A DNA stretch of 57,268 nucleotides from Candidatus Methylomirabilota bacterium (GCA_035709005.1 DASTFB010000012.1:1-57268); one strand, 5' to 3'; shown: positions 8,697-17,168, counted from the stretch's first letter. Notes: generated by a model from the letters alone, not told the origin. Translations and numbers: made by a program.

Positions 8697-11021
8697 ATGA
8701 GCATCGGCCAGCCGCTCAGGCGCAAGGAGGACGGCCGCCTGCTGCGCGGGCAGGGGCGGTTCACCGACGACTTCTCGCTTCCCGGGCAGGCGTACGCGGC
8801 GATGGTGCGCTCGCCGCACCCGCACGCCCGCATCGTGACCATTGATGCCGAGAGCGCCCGCACGATGCCGGGCGTGCTCGCGGTCTTCACGGGCGCCGAC
8901 GTCCTCGCCGACGGCCTGGGCGCGATCCCCCACAACCCGGTGCCGTCCAACCGCTACGATCTCAAGCTCCGCGCTCCGAACGGCGGATCGATCTTCTTCG
9001 GCCCGCACGTGCTGCTGCCCGCCGACCGGGCTCGCCACGTGGGCGAGGCGGTCGCGATGGTCGTGGCCGAGACGAGAGCCCAGGCGGCGGACGCGGCCGA
9101 GGCCGTGCGCGTGACGTGGGAGCCGCTGCCGTTCGTCGTCGACACGGCGGAAGCGGCCGAGGGCCGGGCGCCGGCGGTGTGGGACGAAGTGCCCACCAAC
9201 GTCTGCGTGGATTGCGCCTTCGGCAGCGACGAGGCGGCGGTGGACGCCGCCTTCGCCCGCGCGGCTCACGTGGTGGCCCGGGAGTTCCACGTGGGCCGCG
9301 TGACCGGCGCGCCGATCGAGCCGCGCGCCGCCCTGGGAGCGTACGATCCGACCACTGGCCGCTACGTTCTCTACGCGGGGAGCGGCGGCGCGGTCCGCCA
9401 GCGCCGCGAGATCGCCGAGGTACTCGGCCTGCCGCCTGAACGGCTGCGCGTCGTCTCGCTCGACGTCGGCGGCAACTTCGGGACGAAGAACCGCGTCTAT
9501 GTCGAGTCGGGCCTGGTGCTCTGGGCGGCACGCAAGCTCGGGCGCCCGGTCAAGTACACGGCCACCCGGGCCGAGACCCTGGTGAGCGACTACCAGGGCC
9601 GTGATCTGGTGACCCGCGTGAAGCTGGCGCTCGACGCCGACGGCCGCTTCCTCGCCTTCAGCGCCGACAACGTCTCCAACGTGGGCGCCCGCGCCGTGTC
9701 GTTCTCGCCGCTTGGCAAGGGCTCCGCGCTGGTGACCGGCAACTACGACATCCCGGTGGCGCGGGTGCGCTCGCGCGCCGTGTTCACGCACACGGTGCCG
9801 ACGCAAGCCTATCGCTCCTCCGGCCGACCGGAGGTGACCTACGCCATCGAGCGGCTGATCGACCTGGCCGCCGCGCAGACCGGCATCGACCGCATCGAGC
9901 TACGCCGACGCAATCTGATCGACGCCGGCCGGATGCCGTACACCAACCCCTTCGGTATGGTTTACGACAGCGGGCGCTACGCCGAGAACATGGCGCTGGC
10001 CATGCGCCTGGCCGACTGGGACGGCTTCGCCAAGCGCCGGGCCGAGGCCGAGGCGCGGGGTCAGTTGCTGGGCCGGGGGCTCGCCAACTACGTCGAGTCG
10101 TCCGTGGGCACGCCGCGCGAGCAGGCCCGGCTGACGGCGCGCCCCGAGGGCGTCGTGGACGTCGTCATCGGCACGCAGTCGGCGGGGCAGGGGCATGAGA
10201 CGAGCTTCGCCCAGGTCGCCGCCGAGCGCCTGGAGCTCGACGTCGCGGCGATCCGCATCGTGCTGGGGGATACCGATGTGGTCCGCGCCGGGGGCGGGAC
10301 CCATTCGGGCCGGTCCATGCGCATGGCGGGCACGGTGATCGCGCTGGCCGCCGAGGACTTGATTGCCGAGGGCAAGCGCGAGGCGGCCCAGGCCATGGAG
10401 GCCGCCGAGGCCGACGTGCGCTACGCGCGCGGGCGCTTCACCGTCGCCGGCACCGACCGCGGCATCGGCCTGTTCGAGCTGCCGGATGGGCTCACGGTGA
10501 CGCGCGACAACGAGATGCACGAGCCCGTCTTCCCGAACGGTTGCCACGTGTGCGAGGTGGAGGTCGATCCGGAAACCGGCGCCGTCCGCCTGGCGCGCTA
10601 TGCTGCGGTCGACGACGTGGGCCGAGCCGTCAACCCCATGATCGTCGAGGGCCAGACCCACGGGGGCATCGTGCAGGGGCTCGGCCAGGCGCTGGGTGAG
10701 GCCTGCGTGGTCGACCCCGCTACCGGCCAGACCCTCACCGGCTCGCTGATGGACTACGCGCTGCCCCGCGCCGGCGACCTGCCCTCGTTCCCGACCCTGC
10801 TGAACGAGGTGCCGTCGCCGACGAATCCCCTGGGCGTGAAGGCTGGCGGCGAGGGCGGCACGACGCCGGCGCCGGCGGTCGTGGCCAGCGCCATCGCCGA
10901 TGCGCTGGCGCCGCTCGGCGTCGCGCACATCCCGATGCCAGCCTCGTCAGCGGCGATCTGGGCGGCGATACGCCGGGCCCGGGCGATTCCGCCGGACGGT
11001 CCGCGGCTCAGAAGGGCCTGA
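8697..11021 (+). CDS. Xanthine dehydrogenase/CO-dehydrogenase-like molybdopterin-binding large subunit (orphan)
   Basis: 774 residues from ATG 8697 (MSIGQPLRRKEDGRLLRGQG), the usual family N-terminus. It contains the aldehyde-oxidase a/b hammerhead domain (residues about 20-135) and the Mo-cofactor domain with DVGGNFGTKN, a cofactor-loop AYRSSGR, GQGHET, and the C-terminal GVKAGGEGGT with the candidate catalytic Glu. The loop differs from the AYRCSFR of true CO dehydrogenase, so the substrate is more likely an aldehyde, N-heterocycle or aromatic. No FAD or 2Fe-2S partner adjoins it. It is divergent from the methyltransferase remnant, and its 3' end overlaps the convergent DUF1080 gene by 14 bases. 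Confidence 0.9.
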   Translation: MSIGQPLRRKEDGRLLRGQGRFTDDFSLPGQAYAAMVRSPHPHARIVTIDAESARTMPGVLAVFTGADVLADGLGAIPHNPVPSNRYDLKLRAPNGGSIFFGPHVLLPADRARHVGEAVAMVVAETRAQAADAAEAVRVTWEPLPFVVDTAEAAEGRAPAVWDEVPTNVCVDCAFGSDEAAVDAAFARAAHVVAREFHVGRVTGAPIEPRAALGAYDPTTGRYVLYAGSGGAVRQRREIAEVLGLPPERLRVVSLDVGGNFGTKNRVYVESGLVLWAARKLGRPVKYTATRAETLVSDYQGRDLVTRVKLALDADGRFLAFSADNVSNVGARAVSFSPLGKGSALVTGNYDIPVARVRSRAVFTHTVPTQAYRSSGRPEVTYAIERLIDLAAAQTGIDRIELRRRNLIDAGRMPYTNPFGMVYDSGRYAENMALAMRLADWDGFAKRRAEAEARGQLLGRGLANYVESSVGTPREQARLTARPEGVVDVVIGTQSAGQGHETSFAQVAAERLELDVAAIRIVLGDTDVVRAGGGTHSGRSMRMAGTVIALAAEDLIAEGKREAAQAMEAAEADVRYARGRFTVAGTDRGIGLFELPDGLTVTRDNEMHEPVFPNGCHVCEVEVDPETGAVRLARYAAVDDVGRAVNPMIVEGQTHGGIVQGLGQALGEACVVDPATGQTLTGSLMDYALPRAGDLPSFPTLLNEVPSPTNPLGVKAGGEGGTTPAPAVVASAIADALAPLGVAHIPMPASSAAIWAAIRRARAIPPDGPRLRRA

Positions 11022-11607
11022 GCTCGACCTTGCGGAACTTCACGGTGCCGCGACCCCACTGAAGCGCGAACGGGCCGCTGGTGAACTTGGAGTCCCGGAT
11101 GTCGACGGTCTTCTTCCCGTTCAAGACCACCACGAGATGCGGGCCGCGCATGGTGATCTCGTACGTGTTCCACTTGCCGCCCGCCTTCGGCCTGGGTTCG
11201 GCGACAGGAGCCACCTTCACGATGGCGCCGGTGGCGTACGTCGGGTCCGGGCGCTGGTCGAAGATGTTGGCCTCGTAGCAGCTCTCGTCGGTGATCTTTT
11301 CCGGATTCTGGCAGCGCATGAAGATGCCGCTGTTGGCGTCGTCGCTGGCCCAGAACTCCACGCGCATCATGAAGTCCCCGTACGAGTTTTTTGAGACCAG
11401 GTAGGCGGGCGTCTTGCCGCCCTGAGTGGCCTGGATCGCGCCGTCGGTGCCCATCCAGTTCGCTTCGCCGACACGGTTGAAGTTGTCGAGCCCCTTGGTG
11501 CCATCCACGAACGTGATCCAGCCGGGCTCGCCGCCGCGCATAGCGCAGCCACTGAGCGCGGCGACGAGAACCGCAACGACAACAGCGCGGAACGCCAATC
11601 CGTTCAT
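11008..11607 (-). CDS. DUF1080 (3-keto-disaccharide hydrolase-like) lipoprotein
   Basis: 199 residues. The N-terminus is a lipoprotein signal: hydrophobic FRAVVVAVLVAAL then LSGC, giving a lipidated Cys at 21. The mature part is the concanavalin-like DUF1080 sandwich: WITFVDGTKGLDNFNR, then YLVSKNSYGDFMMRVEFWAS, NSGIFMRCQ, KWNTYEITMRG and VVVLNGKKTVDI. The family includes 3-keto-glycoside hydrolases and carbohydrate-binding proteins on the cell surface. Catalytic activity cannot be confirmed. It overlaps the convergent large-subunit gene by 14 bases. Confidence 0.85.
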   Translation of the reverse strand: MNGLAFRAVVVAVLVAALSGCAMRGGEPGWITFVDGTKGLDNFNRVGEANWMGTDGAIQATQGGKTPAYLVSKNSYGDFMMRVEFWASDDANSGIFMRCQNPEKITDESCYEANIFDQRPDPTYATGAIVKVAPVAEPRPKAGGKWNTYEITMRGPHLVVVLNGKKTVDIRDSKFTSGPFALQWGRGTVKFRKVELRPF

Positions 11608-11658
11608 GTCAGGCTCCCTTCACGTTGTTTGTGCAGCTCTCAGTCGCGGGGGACATGC

Positions 11659-12374
11659 CTACCCGATCTGTATTTCGGGCGGCACCTCCGGATTCATCAA
11701 AGATGCGCCACCGTCCGCACAAATGACCTGGCCCGTAATCCATTCGGCCTGGTCCAAGCAAAAGAGGGCAACGACGTTCCCCACATCCGCCGGTGTCCCC
11801 AGGCGCCCCATCGGTGTCCAGCCCCGGACGTGCCAGTTCCGGATCAGCTGCTGGGCCTGGTCAGGCAATGTGTTCAAGACGCTGTCTTCCGTCCAAGCCG
11901 GACTGATGGCGTTCACGGTGATCCTGCGCCTGGCGACAGCGACGGCGAAGTACCGCACGAGAGACTCCAGTGCGGCCTTTGCCGACCCCATGCCGACCCA
12001 GGGCTGCAGGCCGCCGGTTCGACTCCCGGCGGCGTAGGTGATAGCGAAGATGCGACCGCCGTCGCGCATCAGCGGGAGCGCTTCCCGAACGCCGACGAGA
12101 AACGCCTTGGCCTGAGAATCGAACGCCGTGTCCCACTGCTGCGGGGTGATGTCCAGGGGGGGTTGAAAGAAGGTCGGTACCTCGGGCCGCGCATTGCTCA
12201 CGAAGATGTCGAGCTTCGCGTGCGAACTTCGGCGAGGGTCTCTTTCGCGGCGACATCGTTCTGGTAGTAGTGGACCGCGACCTTGACGCGTCGATCCGCC
12301 AAGGCCAGCACGATCCCTCTCCCGATGCCGCGCGAACCGCCAGTAATCAGCGCGTGCTTTCCATCAAGGGTCAT
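11659..12374 (-). pseudogene. Short-chain dehydrogenase (enoyl-reductase-like), internal deletion and frameshift
   Basis: The N-terminal half starts at ATG 12374: MTLDGKHALITGGSRGIGRG (nucleotide motif TGGSRGIG), runs to AAKETLAEVRT and then hits a stop near 12196. The C-terminal half is in another frame, KLDIFVSNARPEVPT through ICADGGASLM to 11659. Some 25-30 residues normally lying between these blocks are missing, so the break is a deletion with frameshift near 12215. At the catalytic position FabI/FabL-type enzymes have Tyr-x6-Lys; here the matching run is WVGMGSAK with Trp in place of Tyr, a second sign that the gene is dead. Confidence 0.72.
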
Positions 12375-12659
12375 GTGAGTCTCCTCCCGTTATTCGGGCT
12401 CGACATGATCTGGATGGGGGCTCATGCTGCCCGGGACTATAGCCTCCTGACCGAGCGGAGACAAGGCATCGGCCGCCAATTGACGCGGCCGCGCATGGCC
12501 CACCAGCGCCCCAACCGCCGATCAGTCGATGACCCGATCCGCGTGCACTGGGCCGAGCATCGCGGAGCGAAAGCGGCAAGCAGCTGGCCCCTGAGTCGGC
12601 CTATTGGCCATCCAACATCCAACCGTATTGCACGAGACGCGGTGCGCCGTTTACTCGGC

Positions 12660-14087
12660 TTACTGCCACTGCCGCGCGACGACCGTCGGCTTGATGTTCT
12701 GGTTCAGTCGGAAAAGGTTCGTGGGGTCGTACTTCTCCTTCAACGCGAGTAGCCGCTGATATTTGTCGGCGCCGTAGGCTGCCCGGACCCGCTCGGCCCC
12801 CTCGTCCCCTTCGCGACCCAGATAGTTCACGTACACACCGCCGGTCGAGAACGGTTGCATGGCCTCCCAGAAGTCACGCGCCCACTGCGTGCAGCGCTTC
12901 GCCTCGGCGGGATCGGTGCACAGCCCGAGGGCGACGAACGCGTGCTGTGCATCGCGCGCCGCGAACGCGGTGGTATCTCGATCGATCCGTCCCACCGCGC
13001 CGCCCAGCTGGTACTCAAGTAGCGCATGGCACAGCGGCGAGGCGAGCGCCGTGCAATGGGCGATCATGGTGTCGATCGCGTTGTCGCCGACATCGTGAAG
13101 GAAACTCGACTTCCAGTAGTGCTGCATCCCGGATGGATACGAGGCGTCCAGCATCGTCTGGACCGCGGTGTATGAGGTCGGCCCCAGCTGATCGACGACC
13201 GGCGTGCCAAGCTTTTTCAAGGGCGCCAGCAGGCATTCGCCCTCGGCCACGGGCCCGCAGTAGCACGCGGCGATCCCGGCGACCTTCGCGCCGTCTGGGA
13301 GCGTGAGGAGGGCGGCATCGACGGCCAGTTCGTCCGGAGCCGTGTGCGTCAACTCGCGGTACCGCTGGAGCACCTCCCTGGCGATGGCGAAGGGATAGAA
13401 CACGAACCCGCCCACTACGGGACCGACGGGATGGAGCCGATACTCGAACGAGGTGACGACGCCGAAGTTGCCACCCCCGCCGCGCACGCCCCAGAAGAGG
13501 TCTGCGTTCTCGGAATCGCTAGCCGTGCGAAGCTGCCCGTCCGCGGTGACGATGTCGACGGACATGAGGTTATCGCTCGCCAGGCCGTACTTCCGGGCCA
13601 GCCAGCCCCAGCCGCCGCCGAGGGTCAGGCCGGCGACCCCGGTCGTGGAGACCTGACCACCCGTGGTGGCCAGCCCGAAGACCTGAGTCTCGTGATCGAA
13701 CTCGCCCCACGTCACACCGGCCTCGGCCCGGGCCGTCCGTCTGCCTGGATTGACGTGGACGCTCTTCATCCCGGAGAGATCGATCATGAGGCCGGCGTCG
13801 CACGCGGCGTTGCCCGCGACATTGTGGCCGCCGCCGCGAACGGCCAGAACCACGTCGTGATCGCGTGCGAAGTTGACACACGTGATGACATCGCCAGCCC
13901 CGGCACAGCGGGCGATCAGCGCCGGTCGCTTGTCGATCATGCCATTCCAGATCTTGCGGGCTGCGTCGTACCCGTCGTCGCCGGCGCGCAAGAGTCGACC
14001 GCGCAGGCGGCCCTTCAACTCCGCGACGGCCGCCTCTCGGAGAACGTCTTCGGCGCCGCTGTTCATGATGATTCGCACGTCTGCCAT
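12660..14087 (-). CDS. FAD-linked oxidoreductase of the berberine-bridge (BBE-like) family
   Basis: 475 residues; ATG at 14087 with AAAGGAGG about 7 bases upstream. It has a PCMH-type FAD domain with RGGGHNVAGN, where H88 is the expected site of covalent FAD attachment. The second (Cys) attachment site of bicovalent members is not present: the corresponding stretch reads TTGVAGLTLGGGWGWL. The substrate domain follows, then the BBE signature NLFRLNQNI at the C-terminus. It oxidises an alcohol, sugar or alkaloid-like substrate with O2 or another acceptor. It begins only 32 bases after the attC-like site at 14119-14220 in the cassette direction, so it may itself be a captured cassette, though I found no clear second site after its stop. 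Confidence 0.88.
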   Translation of the reverse strand: MADVRIIMNSGAEDVLREAAVAELKGRLRGRLLRAGDDGYDAARKIWNGMIDKRPALIARCAGAGDVITCVNFARDHDVVLAVRGGGHNVAGNAACDAGLMIDLSGMKSVHVNPGRRTARAEAGVTWGEFDHETQVFGLATTGGQVSTTGVAGLTLGGGWGWLARKYGLASDNLMSVDIVTADGQLRTASDSENADLFWGVRGGGGNFGVVTSFEYRLHPVGPVVGGFVFYPFAIAREVLQRYRELTHTAPDELAVDAALLTLPDGAKVAGIAACYCGPVAEGECLLAPLKKLGTPVVDQLGPTSYTAVQTMLDASYPSGMQHYWKSSFLHDVGDNAIDTMIAHCTALASPLCHALLEYQLGGAVGRIDRDTTAFAARDAQHAFVALGLCTDPAEAKRCTQWARDFWEAMQPFSTGGVYVNYLGREGDEGAERVRAAYGADKYQRLLALKEKYDPTNLFRLNQNIKPTVVARQWQ

Positions 14088-14118
14088 GGCTTCCTCCTTT
14101 GTTCGGCCGCCATTGCGC

Positions 14119-14220
14119 CTCTAACGGCCCAGATCAGCGGCATGGGAAAAGCAGCGCGCCTTTTGCGCCTCGCAAAAGGCGTGACGCTTTTGACATGTCC
14201 GCTGCATCTGGTTGTTATGT
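14119..14220 (-). other. attC-like integron recombination site (site 1, 102 bp)
   Basis: Read on the minus strand it starts with ACATAAC (R'' type, AAC core) and ends with GTTAGAG (R' type, GTT core). Just inside, CCAGATGCAGCGG pairs with CCGCTGATCTGG over 12 positions, with one extra G on the 5' arm. That is the extrahelical-base asymmetry of attC sites. A long internal stem follows: CGCCTTTTGCG against CGCAAAAGGCG, flanked by AAAAGC/GCTTTT. The extra base sets the orientation: cassette genes should lie on the minus strand at higher coordinates, which they do. Confidence 0.78.
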
Positions 14221-14288
14221 GGCACGCTGAGCGCCTTCGGCTAAGGCGGTCCGGAATACATCGTTCAATCGAGCACGAAGATCGCTGC

Positions 14289-14654
14289 CTACCAACAGAT
14301 CCGGCCGACCCTGACCGGAGAAGGTCGCACACCGTGGCGCTCCAATTCACCCTCAATGAATTCACCGATCTCGGGGATAGGATCACCGAGACCGAGTTCC
14401 GAGGTTTGCGCTTTTAACTCGGGAAGATTCGATATGGCCTGTCGGATTCGCGTTGGCGCCACCAAATCGACTAGGTCCTGAAAACGCACCGGAAGTATAC
14501 CGAGTCCTTCTTCAATGTGTTTTATCGCCAACAAGGGACGGAGCACGTAGAAGTACTTCTTAAGGCGCACCTTGTCCTTATACAGGTACGCTCGCGCATT
14601 GCGGCGTGCCATGCGCGCGAAGCGCGTCCGCTCGATTGCGAAGTTATCCGTCAT
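14289..14654 (-). pseudogene. C-terminal fragment of a YcgL/RlaP-type nucleotidyltransferase
   Basis: 121 codons are open from ATG 14654, but the content matches only the C-terminal helical half of the PF10127-type predicted nucleotidyltransferases: RFARMARRNARAYL, then VRLKKYFYVLRPLLAI, ILPVRFQDLVD and IGEFIEGELE. The catalytic N-terminal domain with its GS-x-D-x-D type motif is missing, and there is no room for it before the hydratase remnant ending at 14696. It is followed 69 bases later by attC-like site 1. It is probably a non-functional fragment captured in the cassette tract; a small stand-alone protein cannot be excluded. Confidence 0.6.
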
Positions 14655-14695
14655 CTGTGCGTTCGAGCCTCGGACACGGCGCCATCACTGTCACG

Positions 14696-15486
14696 TCACG
14701 GCTCGATCCTGACTTCGATCGTCCCAAGGCGGTCGAACCGGGCGACGACACGATCACCGGCGCGTGCGGCGATCGGAAGGGTGAAGCTCCCCGAAAGGAT
14801 CATCTGCCCGCCTGTGAGCTTCAGTCCCGTCGCGGCGAGTTGATTCGCCAACCACGCAACCGCCTTTGCCGGCCCGCCCAAGACTTCTGAGCCCGTGCCA
14901 TTGCGACAACCTCGCCGTTCTTTTCGAGCACGACTGTGATTGACGCGAGATCGCCGACGTCGGCAGGCGTCATCACCGAAGGCGAGACCACCATGTACGC
15001 CGCCGCGGCATTGTCAGCCGTAACATCCTCCAGCTTCCATCCTCCGCTGAAGCGAGTCCTGGCGAGCTCCAGGGAGGCGCCGAGCCCTCCCGTAGCTGAG
15101 AGGATGGCGGATTCGGTGAGACCTGGCCCGGAAACCTCGTGGGCAAGGGAGAAGGTCACCTCCGGCTCCACGAGGAAATCGGGCCCGCCGGATAGGGATA
15201 CCTCGCTGGCGGCCAGAGCGGTCTCGAAGGGGTGACCCCGCGTTGGCTCACGAGCTTGAAACCGCTCGCGGATTATCGGATTGGTGAACGCGGTTTTCCA
15301 TCCGACGTGGCGAAGACCTGAACGACTCTTCAGCGCTGCGACACGCGCTTGGATTTCATAGGCATCGGCCAGCGTCAATTCCGGGTGCTCGCGAGTGAAT
15401 GGGACGAGCATCCTCCCGCTCTGTTCTGCCCCGGCCGGCAGGTGGAATGCGTGGTTATCCGTCGATCTCAAGCCGAGCGTCGGCAC
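14696..15486 (-). pseudogene. 2-keto-4-pentenoate hydratase-like (FAH superfamily), frameshifted
   Basis: Residues from GRMLVPFTREHPELTLADA to EKNGEVV are in one frame, including GWKTAFTN, the metal-ligand run FLVEPEVTF and ASLELARTRF. The rest, NGTGSEVLGGPAKAVAWLAN to the C-terminus IEVRIEP, is in another frame. One A lost from GTCGCAATGG (about 14899-14903) explains the shift, since GCAAATGGC would restore the reading. The first residues of the family are replaced by sequence running into the DUF4926 gene (18-base overlap), so the 5' end is also disturbed. The ancestor hydrated 2-keto-4-pentenoate-type acids in meta-cleavage of aromatics. Confidence 0.75.
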
Positions 15487-15701
15487 GTTCTGACGGCGAC
15501 GAGATCGTCGTCAGCTACCGCGCGGACGTCCCGGACGCCCAGCGTAAGGAGCGCTGCTGTCCTGCCAGACGCGGTCACAAACTCCACCTCGAGCCCGTCG
15601 GGCTCATAGACCTCCACCACCGCGCCCAGATCGCCCTTCCGCAGCCCATACTCGGGTACGTCCCGGTCGAGAACGATGGTGTCCAAAACGCGATACGTCA
15701 T
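15468..15701 (-). CDS. DUF4926 small protein
   Basis: 77 residues starting MTYRVLDTIVLDRDVPEYGL. The pattern KGDLGAVVEVYEPDGLEVEFV and ALLTLGVRDVRAV is that of DUF4926, a small SH3-like beta protein of unknown function. Its ATG overlaps the upstream DUF6883 stop as ATGA, so the two form a coupled pair. Such tight small pairs are often toxin-antitoxin or immunity modules, but nothing in the sequence proves that here. The partner carries a nonsense codon, so this may now be the only intact member. The last codons (RTCRRSA) lie in a small GC-rich inverted repeat. Confidence 0.65.
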   Translation of the reverse strand: MTYRVLDTIVLDRDVPEYGLRKGDLGAVVEVYEPDGLEVEFVTASGRTAALLTLGVRDVRAVADDDLVAVRTCRRSA

Positions 15702-16039
15702 CTTCCGGCCTCCGGATACGCCGTCACGAACCTGGCGAAGTCCTCACCGGCGCGAATGACCCAGACGCTCACGAGGGCCGCCGGGGCGCCGGCTGGCCCA
15801 ACCAGAGTAGCGCGGACCACGTATTTCTGCCCGTATCGAGTCGGTTCGTCGGCCGTCGCTTCCTTGGAGAGGTGCTGGCTACGGAGGTCTGCCTCGAGCT
15901 GCCTCTAATTTTGAGATGAGTAGCCAAGTGACTGAAAGAAGGCGGCTTTGAACCGCCCCACGGGATGACCGCGTGAGAGCAGGTAGTCATGCAGCTTTGC
16001 CGGTTCGACAACTGCACGATCCGCATTCGGGATCAGCAA
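15698..16039 (-). pseudogene. DUF6883 protein interrupted by one nonsense codon
   Basis: The frame starts at TTG 16039 (GGAGAA about 12-17 bases upstream) and reads LIPNADRAVVEPAKLHDYLL, then HPVGRFKAAFFQSLGYSSQN, TAG (15907-15905), and then resumes in the same frame with RQLEADLRSQHL, RYGQKYVVRATLVGP and SVWVIRAGEDFARFVTAYPE to a stop at 15698. DUF6883 proteins commonly have a Trp where the TAG stands, so a single TGG to TAG change explains the break. Everything else is intact, which suggests recent inactivation or a base-call error. It is coupled to DUF4926 by ATGA and lies 46 bases after attC-like site 2. Function unknown. Confidence 0.7.
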
Positions 16040-16084
16040 TCGCTAGCGTTCCTTACGTTCTCCTGAGTCCGCCAACTCTGGTAC

Positions 16085-16142
16085 GGATAACGCTGGGCAT
16101 CAGCCGCGCGCGTAGCGCGTCGGCTGCATGCCCGAGTTAGGG
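16085..16142 (-). other. attC-like integron recombination site (site 2, 58 bp)
   Basis: On the minus strand: CCCTAAC at the 5' end and GTTATCC at the 3' end. Between them GGGCATGCAGCCGA faces CGGCTGATGCCC, pairing apart from one extra G on the 5' arm and one unpaired A, with an inner GCGC/GCGC stem and a short loop. The 58-base length is close to the minimum for attC sites. It lies between the stop of one ABC_sub_bind gene (16176) and the start of the DUF6883 frame (16039), exactly where a cassette boundary is expected. Confidence 0.82.
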
Positions 16143-16175
16143 TTCGGTTCCGCCACATCATTCGCAAAAGGGCGA

Positions 16176-17168
16176 TCAATCGATCAGCTGGTCCGCCCGA
16201 ATCAAGAGCGATTGTGGAATCGGCAAGCCGAGGGCCTTGGCGGTGGTGAGGTTGATGATCAGCTCAAACTTCGTCGGTTGCTCCACGGGGAGGTCGCCAG
16301 GCTTGGCGCCCTTCAGGATCCTGTCCACAAACAACGCCCCATGCCGGTACATCTCTGGCAAATTCACTCCATAGGCCATCAGACCACCAGCCCCGGCGAG
16401 TTCCCTGACTCCGTACATCGCCGGGATTCGGTACGTCGCGGCGAGGTCGATGATCCGTGCTTGATGAGCCAGGAACATCCCGTCCGGAGGTACCGTGAGA
16501 GCTTGCACGCGCTCTTGGGTCATCGCCGAAAAAGCACCCTGGAGGTCTTGGGGGTCCCGCACCGCCATCGCATGAAGCTGTACCTTGAGCCGCCGCGCTG
16601 CGGCTTCGATCACCTTCAAACTCGGTCCATGTATCGGGTTGGCGGGGTTCCAGAGGGCAGCAATCCGAGCGGCTTCGGGCACCGCCTCCTTGAGGATCTC
16701 AAGGCGTTTCGCATTCAACTCCACGCCTGCGAGGTGTGTCCAGCCCGTGATGTTGCCCCCGGGGCGCGCCAAGCGAGGGACGAGTCCACTCCCGACCGGA
16801 TCGGCGACAAATCCGATGACGATCGGAATCGTCGTGGTGGCTTGCTTGGCTGCCAGCGCTGATGGCGTCGTCGAGGCGAAGATAATGTCAACCTTGAGGC
16901 GTACCAGATCAGCCGCAAGCTCGGGGAGCCGACCCTGCCGTCCCTCGGCGTATCGAACCTCAATGACCATGTTCTGGCCGTCGATCCAACCGTACTCGCG
17001 AAGCCCTCGGCGAAACGCCTCCAGGTGCGGTGTACCGGGGGCCGCCGATCCGAACTCAAGATACCCTACCCGGGCTGTCTTCGGCTGTGCCTCAGTGGCA
17101 GGCCCGGCAGTGAGTACGCCGAGGACGAGGACGACGACGACAGGCATAAATTCCTTGCGAGTAACCAT
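16176..17168 (-). CDS. ABC_sub_bind family substrate-binding protein (cassette gene 2)
   Basis: 330 residues; ATG 17168 with ATAGGAGG upstream; the longer open frame lacks a good start. It has a signal peptide VVVVLVLGVLTAGPATEAQ, then the periplasmic-binding fold of the COG2984 group: RVGYLEFGSAAPGTPHLEAF, GLREYGWIDGQNM, RYAEGRQGRLPELAADLV, RLARPGGNITGWTHL, and near the end the family run FVDRILKGAKPGDLPVEQPT. It should capture a small ligand for an ABC importer, but no permease or ATPase is present. The next gene upstream (17306-18331) is a diverged paralog. The gene sits between attC-like sites 3 and 2. Confidence 0.9.
   Translation of the reverse strand: MVTRKEFMPVVVVLVLGVLTAGPATEAQPKTARVGYLEFGSAAPGTPHLEAFRRGLREYGWIDGQNMVIEVRYAEGRQGRLPELAADLVRLKVDIIFASTTPSALAAKQATTTIPIVIGFVADPVGSGLVPRLARPGGNITGWTHLAGVELNAKRLEILKEAVPEAARIAALWNPANPIHGPSLKVIEAAARRLKVQLHAMAVRDPQDLQGAFSAMTQERVQALTVPPDGMFLAHQARIIDLAATYRIPAMYGVRELAGAGGLMAYGVNLPEMYRHGALFVDRILKGAKPGDLPVEQPTKFELIINLTTAKALGLPIPQSLLIRADQLID

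Noticed and set aside
8697-11021. Calling the orphan large subunit a carbon-monoxide dehydrogenase (coxL)
   Set aside because: The active-site loop reads AYRSSGR, not the AYRCSFR of form-I CO dehydrogenase, so CO oxidation is not supported.
12600-12660. attC-like hairpin after the BBE-like oxidoreductase stop
   Set aside because: It has GTTGGAT and a small GCAC/GTGC stem, but is only about 40 bases long and lacks the paired double arms.
14696-16039. Explaining the frameshift and nonsense codon as assembly errors only
   Set aside because: Each could be a base error alone, but they cluster with a truncated gene, a disturbed 5' end and recombination-like sites, so decay is the better reading; reads are needed to settle it.
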